In this document: in pieces, positions 1 through 7,652 of the stretch
Numbering within the stretch: the first letter of the stretch is position 1
How the letters are laid out: every line of letters begins with the position of its first letter
DNA from: CAIJMU01 sp035530275
GTDB taxonomy: Bacteria; Spirochaetota; Spirochaetia; Treponematales; Rectinemataceae
NCBI GenBank assembly: GCA_035530275.1
Contig: DATKVC010000010.1
Span: 1 to 64,000, forward strand
Length of the DNA stretch: 64,000 bases
Direction of reading: 5' to 3'
Position numbers and translations under genes: made by a program
Notes under the pieces: model-generated
What the model saw: the letters and a program-made list of their open reading frames with translations, nothing else
Databases searched by the model: none
What the model was told of the DNA's origin: nothing

Positions 1-140
1 ATGCCGCACGGTCCACAGGCGACACATCGAACGGAACGAAGCTCGCTGGGGCAACCCAGTTGTCAGGAACCGCCGTATACGGAACCGTACGTACGGTGGT
101 GTGAGAGGACGGGGGGCGTGAGCCCCCCTCCTACTCGAAT
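1..140 (+). mobile_element. 3' end of a group II intron (domains V and VI), cut by the window edge
   Basis: Bases 69-100 fold as a group II intron domain V. A long lower stem (69-77 with 92-100) is followed by a two-base CG bulge at 90-91 and a short upper stem (78-81 with 86-89) closed by a small loop. Bases 103-136 fold as domain VI: GAG pairs with CTC, a run of six G (111-116) pairs with six C (123-128), and A133 is left bulged as the expected branch-point adenosine. The 3' splice site should lie about 7 bases after A133, near 140. Known group II introns end with this arrangement, often with a CTCCTACTCGA-like tail. The reverse transcriptase, if present, lies outside the window. Seen: both stems, the bulge and the spacing. 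Inferred: intron identity and splice site. Confidence 0.85.
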
Positions 141-201
141 CCCCGCGAATTCTGCGAAATAGCGCACGTTTCTCCGTTATCCGCGAGCAAACGTCGAAGC
201 A

Positions 202-231
202 TTGACAGTTTTTCGCGTTCCATGCTATTGC
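202..231 (+). promoter_or_regulatory. possible yebC promoter
   Basis: A consensus -35 TTGACA lies at 202-207, 18 bases before a weak -10 TATTGC (226-231), downstream of the intron end. The rest of 141-325 holds no gene I can support. It would be a leader of about 90 bases ending in the AAGGAG ribosome binding site of yebC. Confidence 0.35.
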
Positions 232-325
232 ATTTCGACTCGTAGAAATCGTGTACCGGCGGCTCTTCGACCCGCGGGCTCCGTCCCGAAGGGCGGGAAG
301 CGGCGGCCGGATGCAAGGAGCAAGC

Positions 326-1063
326 ATGTCCGGCCACAGCAAATGGGCGACGATAAAGCACAAGAAGGGCGCTGCCGACGCGAAGCGTGGGCAGATGTTC
401 ACCAAGCTCATCAAGGAAATTTCCATCGCCGCGCGAATGGGCGGCGGTGACCCCGATTCGAACGCCCGCCTCCGTACCGCCGTTCTCAAGGCCCGCGGCG
501 CCAACATGCCCAAGGACAATATCGATCGCGCGATCAAAAAGGGTACCGGCGAGCTCGAAGGCTCCAGCTACGAGGAACTCGTCTACGAGGCCTACGCCCC
601 GGGCGGTGTCGCCATTCTCATCGAAGTTCTCACCGACAACAAGAATCGCGCCGCCGCCGAGGTCAGGAATCTCCTCACCCGCTCCGGGGGCTCCCTCGCC
701 ACGGCCAATGCCGTCATGCGCCTCTTCGCGCGCAAGGGTGTCATCTCCCTCGACGGCGAAAAGGTCTCCGAGGACAAGGTGATGGAAATCGGCCTCGAGG
801 CGGGTGCCGACGACATCGTTAACGAGGACGGCGAGATCGTCGTCTATACGGCCCCCGAGGCCTTCGAGGCCGTGCTCAACGCCATCACCGGCGCCGGGCT
901 CGAGACCGACGGAGCGGAAATTTCCATGATTCCCGATTCCTACACCGACCTCGACAAGGATTCGGGCGGCAAGCTCCAGAAGCTCATCGACAAGCTCGAG
1001 GAGTCGGACGACGTCCAGAACGTCTACCACAACGCCAATATTCCCGAGGACATCGACGAGTAA
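326..1063 (+). CDS. yebC: YebC/PmpR-family protein (TACO1-like)
   Basis: The 245-residue product begins MSGHSKWATIKHKKGAADAK, the hallmark N-terminus of the YebC/PmpR family, and has the usual family length. Members were annotated as DNA-binding regulators, and several are now linked to translation of difficult (proline-rich) stretches and to the mitochondrial factor TACO1. The ATG at 326 is chosen because AAGGAG sits at 315-320 and the conserved N-terminus starts exactly there; upstream in-frame codons look non-coding. It is followed by two hairpins and then ruvC, the classical yebC-ruvC-ruvA-ruvB neighbourhood. The family call is secure. The molecular role in this organism is inference. Confidence 0.95.
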   Translation: MSGHSKWATIKHKKGAADAKRGQMFTKLIKEISIAARMGGGDPDSNARLRTAVLKARGANMPKDNIDRAIKKGTGELEGSSYEELVYEAYAPGGVAILIEVLTDNKNRAAAEVRNLLTRSGGSLATANAVMRLFARKGVISLDGEKVSEDKVMEIGLEAGADDIVNEDGEIVVYTAPEAFEAVLNAITGAGLETDGAEISMIPDSYTDLDKDSGGKLQKLIDKLEESDDVQNVYHNANIPEDIDE

Positions 1064-1070
1064 GGCCGCC

Positions 1071-1094
1071 GGAGGGACCGAAGCCGGTCCCTCC
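1071..1094 (+). other. perfect 9-bp hairpin after yebC
   Basis: GGAGGGACC (1071-1079) pairs perfectly with GGTCCCTCC (1086-1094) around a six-base loop, 7 bases after the yebC stop codon. No T-run follows, so it could be a 3'-end stabiliser or processing structure rather than a terminator. Confidence 0.5.
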
Positions 1095-1101
1095 GCGAAA
1101 G

Positions 1102-1142
1102 AAGCCGTCCTCTCGGCGCCCGGCGCCGGAAGGGCGGCTTTT
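1102..1142 (+). terminator. terminator-like hairpin directly before ruvC
   Basis: AAGCCGTCC (1102-1110) pairs with GGGCGGCTT (1132-1140), nine pairs including one G-U, around a loop that holds its own GGCGCC/GGCGCC stem. It is followed by TTTT (1139-1142). The structure ends 7 bases before the ruvC start codon, so it could act as a partial terminator or block the ruvC ribosome binding region. Confidence 0.45.
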
Positions 1143-1148
1143 CGCATC

Positions 1149-1634
1149 ATGGGCATCGATCCCGGGCTGGCTTCACTCGGCTGGGGGCTCCTCGAGGCGA
1201 AGGGCGGACGCCTTCGGCACCTCGCCCACGGCATCGTCGTTACGGACAAGGGGGAGGAGATGGACCACCGTCTTCTTTCAATCGCCGCCGCCATAGAAGA
1301 GCTCATCGAAAAATGGTCACCCTCGACTGTGGGGATGGAAAATCTTTTCTTTTGGAAAAATGTGAGCTCGGCCTTCCCTGTCGCCGAGGCACGGGGGGCG
1401 ATTCGCCTCACTTTCGCGAAGGCGGGCATCGAGGTCCTGGATTTCAGTCCGACCGTCATCAAGCAGTCCGTCGTCGGCACTTCGCGCGCCGACAAAGGCC
1501 AGGTCCAGGAAATGGTGCGGCTCCTCCTCGGGCTTGCGGAAATACCCAAGCCCGATCACGCCGCCGACGCCCTCGCCGCGGCGATTTGCCGCTACCACCA
1601 CGCGGGCCTCGCCCAGGCGACGCGGCGCGGCTAG
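1149..1634 (+). CDS. ruvC: Holliday junction resolvase RuvC
   Basis: The 161-residue product starts MGIDPGLASLGWG, the first catalytic motif (Asp4). The acidic residue of the second motif is in VGMENLFF (Glu near 63), and the C-terminal aspartates are in PDHAADALAAAIC (residues about 135-140). All catalytic acids of RuvC are therefore present. RuvC resolves Holliday junctions by paired nicks after RuvAB branch migration. The ATG at 1149 is the only usual start codon near the first motif. Family members normally have two or three residues before this motif, and no convincing Shine-Dalgarno is visible because the upstream bases form a hairpin. ruvA and ruvB lie 1.7 kb downstream on the same strand. 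Confidence 0.93.
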   Translation: MGIDPGLASLGWGLLEAKGGRLRHLAHGIVVTDKGEEMDHRLLSIAAAIEELIEKWSPSTVGMENLFFWKNVSSAFPVAEARGAIRLTFAKAGIEVLDFSPTVIKQSVVGTSRADKGQVQEMVRLLLGLAEIPKPDHAADALAAAICRYHHAGLAQATRRG

Positions 1635-1645
1635 GGAGGGACATC

Positions 1646-3244
1646 GTGGCAATTCGCCTTTTCGAACTCAAACTTCCCCTTGACCACGAGCTCGAGGCGA
1701 TTCCTAACGAGGCGGCCAAGGCACTCGGCATCAGGCGAGCCGACATCCTCGAATGGAATCTGCGACGAGAGGCCATCGACGCGAGGCGCAAGTCGGCCCT
1801 GCATTTTTCCTGCACGGTCGACCTCGTACTTCGGGACGAGAAGCGTTCATTCGCGGGCGCGAAAGGCATCAAGCTCGGGCCTGTGCCCGATGATGCCTAC
1901 CTGCTGGCCCGACCCGGCGACGAGAGGCTGGGCGGCAGGGTCGTCGTGATCGGCACGGGTCCGGCCGGGCTCTTCGCAGGCCTCGCCCTGGCCCGCGCGG
2001 GCTATCGCCCCATCCTCGTCGAGAGGGGAAAGGCCGTGGACGAGCGGGCCCTCGATGTCGAACGCTTCTGGCGAGAAGGTGTCCTCAATCCCGAGTCCAA
2101 CGCCCAGTTCGGCGAGGGCGGGGCGGGAACCTTCTCCGACGGAAAGCTCACAACTCTGATCAATGATCCCCGCTGCTCGCAGGTGCTCCGGGAGCTGGTC
2201 GCCGCTGGGGCTCCCGATTCGATCCTCGTCGCCGGGCGTCCGCATCTGGGCACCGATACCCTGCGCGGCGTGGTGAAGGGGATCAGGCGCATCATCGGCG
2301 AACTCGGTGGCGAATTCCTATTCTCGACGACGATGAAGGGAATTGCTGTCGCCGAGGGGAGGCTCGTCGAGGTCGAGCTTGCGGGCGGCGAGAAGATACC
2401 CGCTGGAGCCGCCGTCCTCGCCATCGGTCACTCGGCCGACGACAGTTTTGCCGCCCTCGCGAAGTCCGGCCTCGCGATGTCGCCGAAACCCTTCGCCGTG
2501 GGCCTCAGGATCGAACACCCCCAGGAACTCATCGACGTCGCCCAGTACGGGAGCTTCGCCGGCCACCCCAGGCTCGGCGCCGCCGAATACAAGCTCGCCT
2601 GGCACGGCGAGGGGGGGCGGTCGGCCTTCACCTTTTGCATGTGCCCCGGCGGCGAGGTTGTGGCCGCGGCCTCCCGCGAAGGCTGCCTCGTCACGAACGG
2701 CATGAGCCGTGCGGCTCGGGACGGCCGCAACGCCAACTCGGCCCTCCTCGTCAACGTGACGCCAGAGGATTTCCCGAGCCGGGAAGTTCTCGCCGGTTTC
2801 GAATTTCAGCGCCGATGGGAAGCCTTGGCCTTTGCGATGGGAGGGGGAGACTACAGGGCCCCGGCCCAGCTCCTCGGCGACTATCGCCGCGACAAAGCCT
2901 CGCTCAAGCTCGGGGCCGTCGAACCGAGCTATCGGCCGGGAATACGCTTCGCCAATCTGCGCGAGGCCCTTCCCTCCTACGTCGCCGAAACAATTATCGG
3001 AGCCATCCCCGATTTCGCCCGCAGAATCCGCGGTTTCGATCGCGACGACGCCCTCCTCACGGGTGTCGAGACGAGGAGCTCGAGTCCCGTGCGCATCGCC
3101 CGGGGCGAGGATTTCCAGTCGTCGATCGCGGGCCTCTATCCCGCGGGGGAGGGTGCCGGCTATGCCGGAGGCATCATGTCGGCGGCGGTGGATGGCCTCC
3201 GCGTGGCCGAGGCCATCATCTCTCGCTTCAAGGCGCCCGCTTAA
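1646..3244 (+). CDS. FAD-dependent dehydrogenase, COG2509-like
   Basis: This is a 532-residue flavoprotein. A dinucleotide-binding motif VIGTGPAGLFAG lies near residue 100, preceded by a roughly 90-residue N-terminal domain. NAQFGEGGAGTFSDGKL follows it, and the C-terminus holds the FAD-closing motif GLYPAGEGAGYAGG. This arrangement matches the uncharacterised FAD-dependent dehydrogenases of COG2509, whose substrate is unknown. The GTG start at 1646 is chosen because GGGAGG lies at 1635-1640 and the upstream in-frame sequence overlaps ruvC. The start is 11 bases after the ruvC stop, so the gene is probably co-transcribed with it. It interrupts the usual ruvC-ruvA adjacency. Fold and cofactor are confident; the reaction is not known. 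Confidence 0.8.
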   Translation: MAIRLFELKLPLDHELEAIPNEAAKALGIRRADILEWNLRREAIDARRKSALHFSCTVDLVLRDEKRSFAGAKGIKLGPVPDDAYLLARPGDERLGGRVVVIGTGPAGLFAGLALARAGYRPILVERGKAVDERALDVERFWREGVLNPESNAQFGEGGAGTFSDGKLTTLINDPRCSQVLRELVAAGAPDSILVAGRPHLGTDTLRGVVKGIRRIIGELGGEFLFSTTMKGIAVAEGRLVEVELAGGEKIPAGAAVLAIGHSADDSFAALAKSGLAMSPKPFAVGLRIEHPQELIDVAQYGSFAGHPRLGAAEYKLAWHGEGGRSAFTFCMCPGGEVVAAASREGCLVTNGMSRAARDGRNANSALLVNVTPEDFPSREVLAGFEFQRRWEALAFAMGGGDYRAPAQLLGDYRRDKASLKLGAVEPSYRPGIRFANLREALPSYVAETIIGAIPDFARRIRGFDRDDALLTGVETRSSSPVRIARGEDFQSSIAGLYPAGEGAGYAGGIMSAAVDGLRVAEAIISRFKAPA

Positions 3245-3291
3245 AATAGGCTTCGACCGAGGCTAGACGACCGGCCCGGCCGCCGCCCAGG

Positions 3292-3321
3292 TCGACTTCG
3301 GTCGGGGCGAAAGGCTATACT
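3292..3321 (+). promoter_or_regulatory. ruvA promoter, probably leaderless
   Basis: TCGACT (3292-3297), an 18-base spacer and TATACT (3316-3321) resemble a sigma-70 promoter. Only seven bases separate the -10 from the ruvA ATG at 3329, and no Shine-Dalgarno is visible, so the transcript would begin at or next to the start codon. Confidence 0.5.
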
Positions 3322-3328
3322 GGCTCCC

Positions 3329-3928
3329 ATGTTCAACAGCATTCGTGGCATCCTCACGGAGAGGCGCTCCGACGCGATCTGCGTCGATACGAACGGCGTC
3401 GAATGGGAACTCGCCGTTCCCTCCCGATCGGTCGAGGAATTCGGTCCCCTCGGTTCGGAAACGAGGGCCTTCACCTGGCTCCATCATTATGAGGACGGCA
3501 TGCGCCTCTTCGCCTTCCCGAGCGCCGAGGAGCGCGGGCTCTTTCTCGAACTCCTCAAGGTGGACGGCATCGGCCCGAACAAGGCCCTTCACGTCCTGTC
3601 GGGCATCGCGCCCTCGGCCCTCGAGGCCGCCCTCGAGGGCGAAGACCTCGCCACCCTCCAGAAGGTGCCCGGCGTCGGCCCCAAGGTCGCGCAAAAAATG
3701 GTGCTCGCGCTGAAGGGCAAGCTGGTTCGCGTTCCCGAGGCGCCGCGAGCCTCGAGGGCCGATGCCGGACCCTGGGCCGATATCGTGAAGGCTCTCGCGG
3801 AGATGGGCTTCGACCGCCGCGAGGCCGAGCGCGTGGTCGCCGAGCAGGCAGCCATCGCTGCCCCGGGAGCCGGAGCCGAAAAGGAAATATTCCGTCTCGC
3901 CCTCCTCGCCCTCTCGACGGGGGGTTGA
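3329..3928 (+). CDS. ruvA: Holliday junction branch migration protein RuvA
   Basis: The 199-residue product has the RuvA layout. The N-terminal OB domain starts MFNSIRGILTER, and two helix-hairpin-helix motifs follow (VDGIGPNKALHVL near residue 77 and VPGVGPKVAQKMV near 112). A C-terminal UBA-like domain (DIVKALAEMGFDRREAE) contacts RuvB. RuvA binds four-way junctions as a tetramer and loads the RuvB motor. The length fits the family. It heads the ruvA-ruvB-queA cluster; ruvB starts 3 bases after its stop. Confidence 0.95.
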   Translation: MFNSIRGILTERRSDAICVDTNGVEWELAVPSRSVEEFGPLGSETRAFTWLHHYEDGMRLFAFPSAEERGLFLELLKVDGIGPNKALHVLSGIAPSALEAALEGEDLATLQKVPGVGPKVAQKMVLALKGKLVRVPEAPRASRADAGPWADIVKALAEMGFDRREAERVVAEQAAIAAPGAGAEKEIFRLALLALSTGG

Positions 3929-3931
3929 GCC

Positions 3932-5101
3932 ATGGCCACGAAGAAAATCGATCCGGCCAAGGGCAAGGGCGCCTCGGCGGGCGGCAAGCCTGCTCCGTCG
4001 CGCGGAAACATGCTGCAATCCAACTTATCCGCGGAATCCGAGGACTCCATCGACGATGAGGGGAATTTCGAGGGCCTGATGAATCCAGGCTTTGACGCGG
4101 AGCGGGACGACCGCGAGCTTTCCCTAAGGCCGAAGAGCCTCGGGGAGTTCCTCGGGCAGGAGCGCCTCAAGGAAAATCTCGCGATATTCATAAAGGCGGC
4201 CCGTGACCGAGGCGAGGCGATGGACCATCTCTTTCTCGTCGGCCCACCCGGCCTCGGCAAGACGACCCTCGCCCAGGTGGTCGCCAACGAGCTCGGCGTC
4301 GAGTGGAAGCCGACGAGCGCCCCCGCTCTTGATAAACCCAAGGACCTCGCGGGAATCCTCACAACACTGAAGGAGAACGCCGTCCTCTTCATCGACGAGA
4401 TCCATCGCCTCAAGCCCGCTATCGAGGAGATGCTCTATATCGCCATGGAGGACTTCGAGCTCGACTGGATCATCGGTCAGGGGCCTTCGGCGCGAACCGT
4501 CCGAATCCCCTTGCCTCATTTCACCCTGATCGGGGCGACGACGAAGCCGGGCGCCGTCTCCTCGCCCCTGGCCAGCCGATTCGGCATCTCCCTGCGCTTC
4601 GGATACTACGAGGCGAAGGAACTCGAGGCCATCGTGCGGCGGTCGGCCGACATCCTCGGGGTGGCCGTCGACGACGTCGCCGCCGGCCTCCTCGGCGCCT
4701 CCTCCCGAGGCACGCCGAGGATAGCCAACCGCCTTCTCCGCCGGATGCGCGACTTCGCCCAGGTCGATTCCGAAGGGCGTTTCGAGGCCAAGGGTCGCAT
4801 AACGCGCGATGTAGTCGTCGCGGGGCTCGAGCGCCTCGAGGTCGATTCCCTCGGCCTCGAGAAGATGGACCGCGAGATCCTGCGCGCCATAATATCCCGT
4901 TATGCCGGGGGCCCCGTCGGGGCCGAGACCCTGGCCATATCGGTGGGGGAGGGAGTCGACGGTCTCGAGGATTATTACGAGCCCTACCTCATCCAGGCCG
5001 GCCTTCTCGCCAGGACCCCGCGAGGGCGCGTCGTCACGGCGGCCGCCTACGCTCACCTCCGAATGGAACAGAAAAGTGAAGACGGACGACTTCAATTTTG
5101 A
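3932..5101 (+). CDS. ruvB: Holliday junction DNA helicase RuvB
   Basis: This is a 389-residue AAA+ motor. Walker A is GPPGLGKTTLA (near residue 104), Walker B is VLFIDEIHRL (near 152), sensor/arginine-finger motifs lie around 200, and a C-terminal winged-helix region follows. RuvB pumps DNA through Holliday junctions with RuvA. The usual family N-terminus aligns from RPKSLGEFLGQ (residue about 66), so this start gives roughly 45-50 extra charged, low-complexity residues. In-frame ATG codons inside this segment (for example before LQSNL or NPGFD) could be the real start. The ATG at 3932 is kept because it follows ruvA by 3 bases. The 3' end overlaps queA by 26 bases. Confidence 0.93.
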   Translation: MATKKIDPAKGKGASAGGKPAPSRGNMLQSNLSAESEDSIDDEGNFEGLMNPGFDAERDDRELSLRPKSLGEFLGQERLKENLAIFIKAARDRGEAMDHLFLVGPPGLGKTTLAQVVANELGVEWKPTSAPALDKPKDLAGILTTLKENAVLFIDEIHRLKPAIEEMLYIAMEDFELDWIIGQGPSARTVRIPLPHFTLIGATTKPGAVSSPLASRFGISLRFGYYEAKELEAIVRRSADILGVAVDDVAAGLLGASSRGTPRIANRLLRRMRDFAQVDSEGRFEAKGRITRDVVVAGLERLEVDSLGLEKMDREILRAIISRYAGGPVGAETLAISVGEGVDGLEDYYEPYLIQAGLLARTPRGRVVTAAAYAHLRMEQKSEDGRLQF

Positions 5102-6155
5102 CCTTCCCTCCGAACTGATCGCACAGCATCCGCCCGAGAAACGAGGCGAGTCGCGCCTCCTCGTCCTCGATCGGGAGACGGGCGAAATCCGGCACTCGAA
5201 GGTCGGCGACATCGCATCCTTCCTCGAGCCGGGCACCCTCATGGTCATGAACGATTCGAGGGTGCGGAAGGCCAGGATCTACGGCACTTCCCTCGACACG
5301 GAGGCCAAGGTCGAGTTTCTCCTTCTCTCGCGGATCTCGGGCGATACCTGGGAGGCCTCCTGTACCAAGCTCCGTAAGCAACGCGAGGGGCGACGTTACG
5401 ATTTCGGCGAAGGCGTATTCGGCGAAATCGTGGCCGAGGGCCGATCTCGCTACGACCTCGGTTCGGCTCGCTCCGCCGAGTCCGACTCGACGCGGCATCT
5501 GCGCTTCTCGCCGCCGATCGACGAAGCCTGGCTCGAGGCCCATGGCCACATCCCCTTGCCGCCTTACATTCGGCGAGAGGACGCTCCCTCGGACGCCGAG
5601 CGCTATCAGACTATTTTCGCGCGGCAGGTGGGTTCCGCGGCCGCGCCGACGGCCGGCCTCCATTTCACCGAGGAGATTCTCGGTAGACTTCGCGACGCCG
5701 GCATCGAGACGGCGACCCTGACCCTCCACGTGGGTCTCGGCACCTTTTTGCCCGTGCGCGGCGAGGAAATAGAAGACCACGTGATGCACGAGGAATGGTG
5801 GAGCCTTTCCACCGAGACGGCCGCGTCCGTCAACAGGGCTAAGCTGGAAGGTCGACCCGTCCTCGCGATTGGCACGACGAGCGTTCGGACCCTCGAATCG
5901 GCATGGAAGCCGGCAGACGATGAAGGACCCGCCGGATTGCGAGCGGGCGAGGGCCGTACGCGGATCTTCATCACACCGGGCTACGAGTGGAAGCTCGTCG
6001 ACAGGCTGTTCACGAATTTCCATACGCCCCGCTCGACCCTGTTGATGCTCGTCGCGGCCTTCGCGGGGCGGGATAGAATTCTTTCCGCCTACGCCTCCGC
6101 GGTCGAACAAAGATATCGATTCTTTTCCTACGGAGACGCGATGCTGATCCGTTAG
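5076..6155 (+). CDS. queA: tRNA preQ1(34) S-adenosylmethionine ribosyltransferase-isomerase QueA
   Basis: QueA transfers and isomerises the ribosyl moiety of S-adenosylmethionine onto preQ1-modified tRNA to give epoxyqueuosine. The 359-residue product starts (V/M)KTDDFNFDLPSELIAQ and contains the QueA signatures RLLVLDR, NDSRV and AAPTAGLHFT. The GTG at 5076 is chosen because the conserved KTDDFNFDLP N-terminus follows it; it lies inside the end of ruvB, a translational-coupling arrangement. tgt, which acts one step earlier in the pathway, is also in this window (33224-34393). Confidence 0.94.
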   Translation: MKTDDFNFDLPSELIAQHPPEKRGESRLLVLDRETGEIRHSKVGDIASFLEPGTLMVMNDSRVRKARIYGTSLDTEAKVEFLLLSRISGDTWEASCTKLRKQREGRRYDFGEGVFGEIVAEGRSRYDLGSARSAESDSTRHLRFSPPIDEAWLEAHGHIPLPPYIRREDAPSDAERYQTIFARQVGSAAAPTAGLHFTEEILGRLRDAGIETATLTLHVGLGTFLPVRGEEIEDHVMHEEWWSLSTETAASVNRAKLEGRPVLAIGTTSVRTLESAWKPADDEGPAGLRAGEGRTRIFITPGYEWKLVDRLFTNFHTPRSTLLMLVAAFAGRDRILSAYASAVEQRYRFFSYGDAMLIR

Positions 6156-6180
6156 GGGAGGGGGCCGAGAAGCCGGCCGG

Positions 6181-6789
6181 TCAATAGGTCGAGGCGTCCA
6201 TCTTCTCGAAGTCTGCCCTTACCTTGGCGACGCGGTCCAGCTCGCGCTGGATGGTCTTGCCGAAGTCGAGATCTCCTGTCGTGATGCGAAATGCCTCATC
6301 GGCCATGAATTCAGCCCCTTCGACATCGACGAACTGCATGGCCATGGCCTTGGCCGCCAGTTCCTTCGCCTCCGGCCACCAGGCAAGGGCGGTCTTGTAG
6401 GCCGACTCGGCGATCTTCAGGCTTTCGAGGTTTTGGTCCTTCCATGGAGCGTTGAAGAAGTAGGCGACTCGTTTGTCGTATTTCGACCCGAGGGCGAGGT
6501 GGGCCTCGATGAGCTTGAGGTCGAGGTGCATGTCGAGGAGGTAGCGGTAGCGCTCCCATTGTTTCTTGTTCTCGATCTTCGCGAGGGCGTAGAGCGGATT
6601 GCAGAAGGGAGCCTCCTTCGCCCGCTCGAGCCACACGATGTTCTCGATGATGTCGTCGGGGTACTGGATGTAATGCTCATGCCAGAGTTTGTAGTATTGC
6701 TCCTTGTAATAGACGGTCCAGGCTGAAAGTCCGGCGACGGCCATGACGGCGAGGGAGATCGCAAGCAGCGCTCGATTTCGGGCATTCAT
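6181..6789 (-). CDS. conserved hypothetical protein with N-terminal membrane anchor
   Basis: I do not recognise a named family. The 202-residue product starts MNARNRALLAISLAVMAVAG, a single hydrophobic segment (residues about 7-24). The rest is a soluble, helix-rich, Trp/Tyr-rich domain (KLWHEHYIQYPDD, ALAWWPEAKELAAKAMAM) that could hold degenerate TPR-like helices. The ATG at 6789 is chosen over the upstream TTG at 6834 because AAGG precedes it and the hydrophobic segment follows directly. It lies 90 bases downstream of tmk on the same strand and converges on queA with a 25-base gap. Probably anchored in the inner membrane and facing the periplasm. Function unknown. Confidence 0.6.
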   Translation of the reverse strand: MNARNRALLAISLAVMAVAGLSAWTVYYKEQYYKLWHEHYIQYPDDIIENIVWLERAKEAPFCNPLYALAKIENKKQWERYRYLLDMHLDLKLIEAHLALGSKYDKRVAYFFNAPWKDQNLESLKIAESAYKTALAWWPEAKELAAKAMAMQFVDVEGAEFMADEAFRITTGDLDFGKTIQRELDRVAKVRADFEKMDASTY

Positions 6790-6879
6790 CCTTACGATTA
6801 TCGGCCTGCCTTCCGTATAGGAAGAGTCTCCCAAAACAAAAGCACATCGAAACCTTCGGGTTTTTGCGTGGTTATCGCC

Positions 6880-7527
6880 CTAGCTATGACTTCGCATCCT
6901 GTCGACGAGAGGCGCCAATTCCTCATCGATCATCTTCGAAACCTCCTCGAGGGGCCGGGATGCGTCGATGCGGACGATGCGCATGCCGCTCGTCTCGAAG
7001 GGACGAATGGCTTCTTCATAGGCGGCCCTGACCCTTTCGAGGGCGGCATGCGATTCGTAGATGTCGCGACCAGGTCGTCTTCCGACGCGGTCCATGGCGA
7101 CGTCCACGTCGAGGTCGAAATAAAGGAGAAGTTCGGGAAGGGGGAAGGCGGCGTTCAGTTCGAAGGGAAGGGCGAAGCCGCAATCCATGCCCTGATAGGC
7201 GAGACTCGAAAAGAAATAGCGGTCGAAGACGACGAGTTCGCCTCTTCGAAGGTGTTCGAGGGCTCCGTTCGATCCGAAAATATGCTCATGACGATCGGCG
7301 GCGAAGAGACGGGCGATCGTGCCCGGCAGGGCGGGTACTTCGCCGGAAAGCACCCTTCGCAGAAATTGGCCCGTCGGAAGATCCGTCGGCTCGAAGCTGA
7401 TCCATGCCGCGGTCCCGTGGCGGGTCGCCACCTCGCCGATGCGTTTGAGCTGGGTCGTCGTTCCGCTGCCGTCGATGCCCTCGAGGACGACGAAGCCTTC
7501 GAGCACCTTGCGTTCGGAGTGGTCCAT
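6880..7527 (-). CDS. tmk: thymidylate kinase (dTMP kinase)
   Basis: The 215-residue product phosphorylates dTMP to dTDP. Family signs are EGIDGSGTTTQL (P-loop, residues 16-27), the DR(Y/H) motif in VFDRYFFSSLAYQG and the LID-region arginines VGRRPGRDIYE. The P-loop has Thr where most kinases have the catalytic Lys (GSGTTTQ instead of GxGKxTQ). I recall this as a recurrent spirochaete variant, but cannot check it here. The ATG at 7527 sits six bases after a possible -10 and has no Shine-Dalgarno. It is divergent from tamB. Confidence 0.88.
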   Translation of the reverse strand: MDHSERKVLEGFVVLEGIDGSGTTTQLKRIGEVATRHGTAAWISFEPTDLPTGQFLRRVLSGEVPALPGTIARLFAADRHEHIFGSNGALEHLRRGELVVFDRYFFSSLAYQGMDCGFALPFELNAAFPLPELLLYFDLDVDVAMDRVGRRPGRDIYESHAALERVRAAYEEAIRPFETSGMRIVRIDASRPLEEVSKMIDEELAPLVDRMRSHS

Positions 7528-7533
7528 CGGCCG

Positions 7534-7563
7534 AGCCTACCCGGCCCCGTGTCGGATGGACAA
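7534..7563 (-). promoter_or_regulatory. possible leaderless tmk promoter
   Basis: On the minus strand TTGTCC (7563-7558), an 18-base spacer and TAGGCT (7539-7534) precede the tmk ATG by six bases. The -10 is weak (three of six consensus bases). Confidence 0.3.
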
Positions 7564-7615
7564 GCGGGCAGGTTCGCATTCGCATGCGCCCAGTCGCGCT
7601 TCGGAAACGGCGTCA

Positions 7616-7645
7616 ATGACGGGAAAGCCCTTCCTGTGGTATCGT
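7616..7645 (+). promoter_or_regulatory. possible leaderless tamB promoter
   Basis: ATGACG (7616-7621), 18 bases and TATCGT (7640-7645) are followed after seven bases by the GTG start of tamB at 7653. No Shine-Dalgarno is visible. Confidence 0.4.
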
Positions 7646-7652
7646 AAACCAC

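Noticed and set aside
141..325. Additional gene between the intron and yebC
   Set aside because: The in-frame sequence before the yebC ATG has no family similarity and no ribosome binding site. It reads as an untranslated leader.
6850..6863. Small hairpin with TTCG loop and T-run near the tmk end
   Set aside because: The five-pair stem is weak. In the plus direction no gene precedes it, and in the minus direction the T-run is far from the stem, so it is not listed as a terminator.
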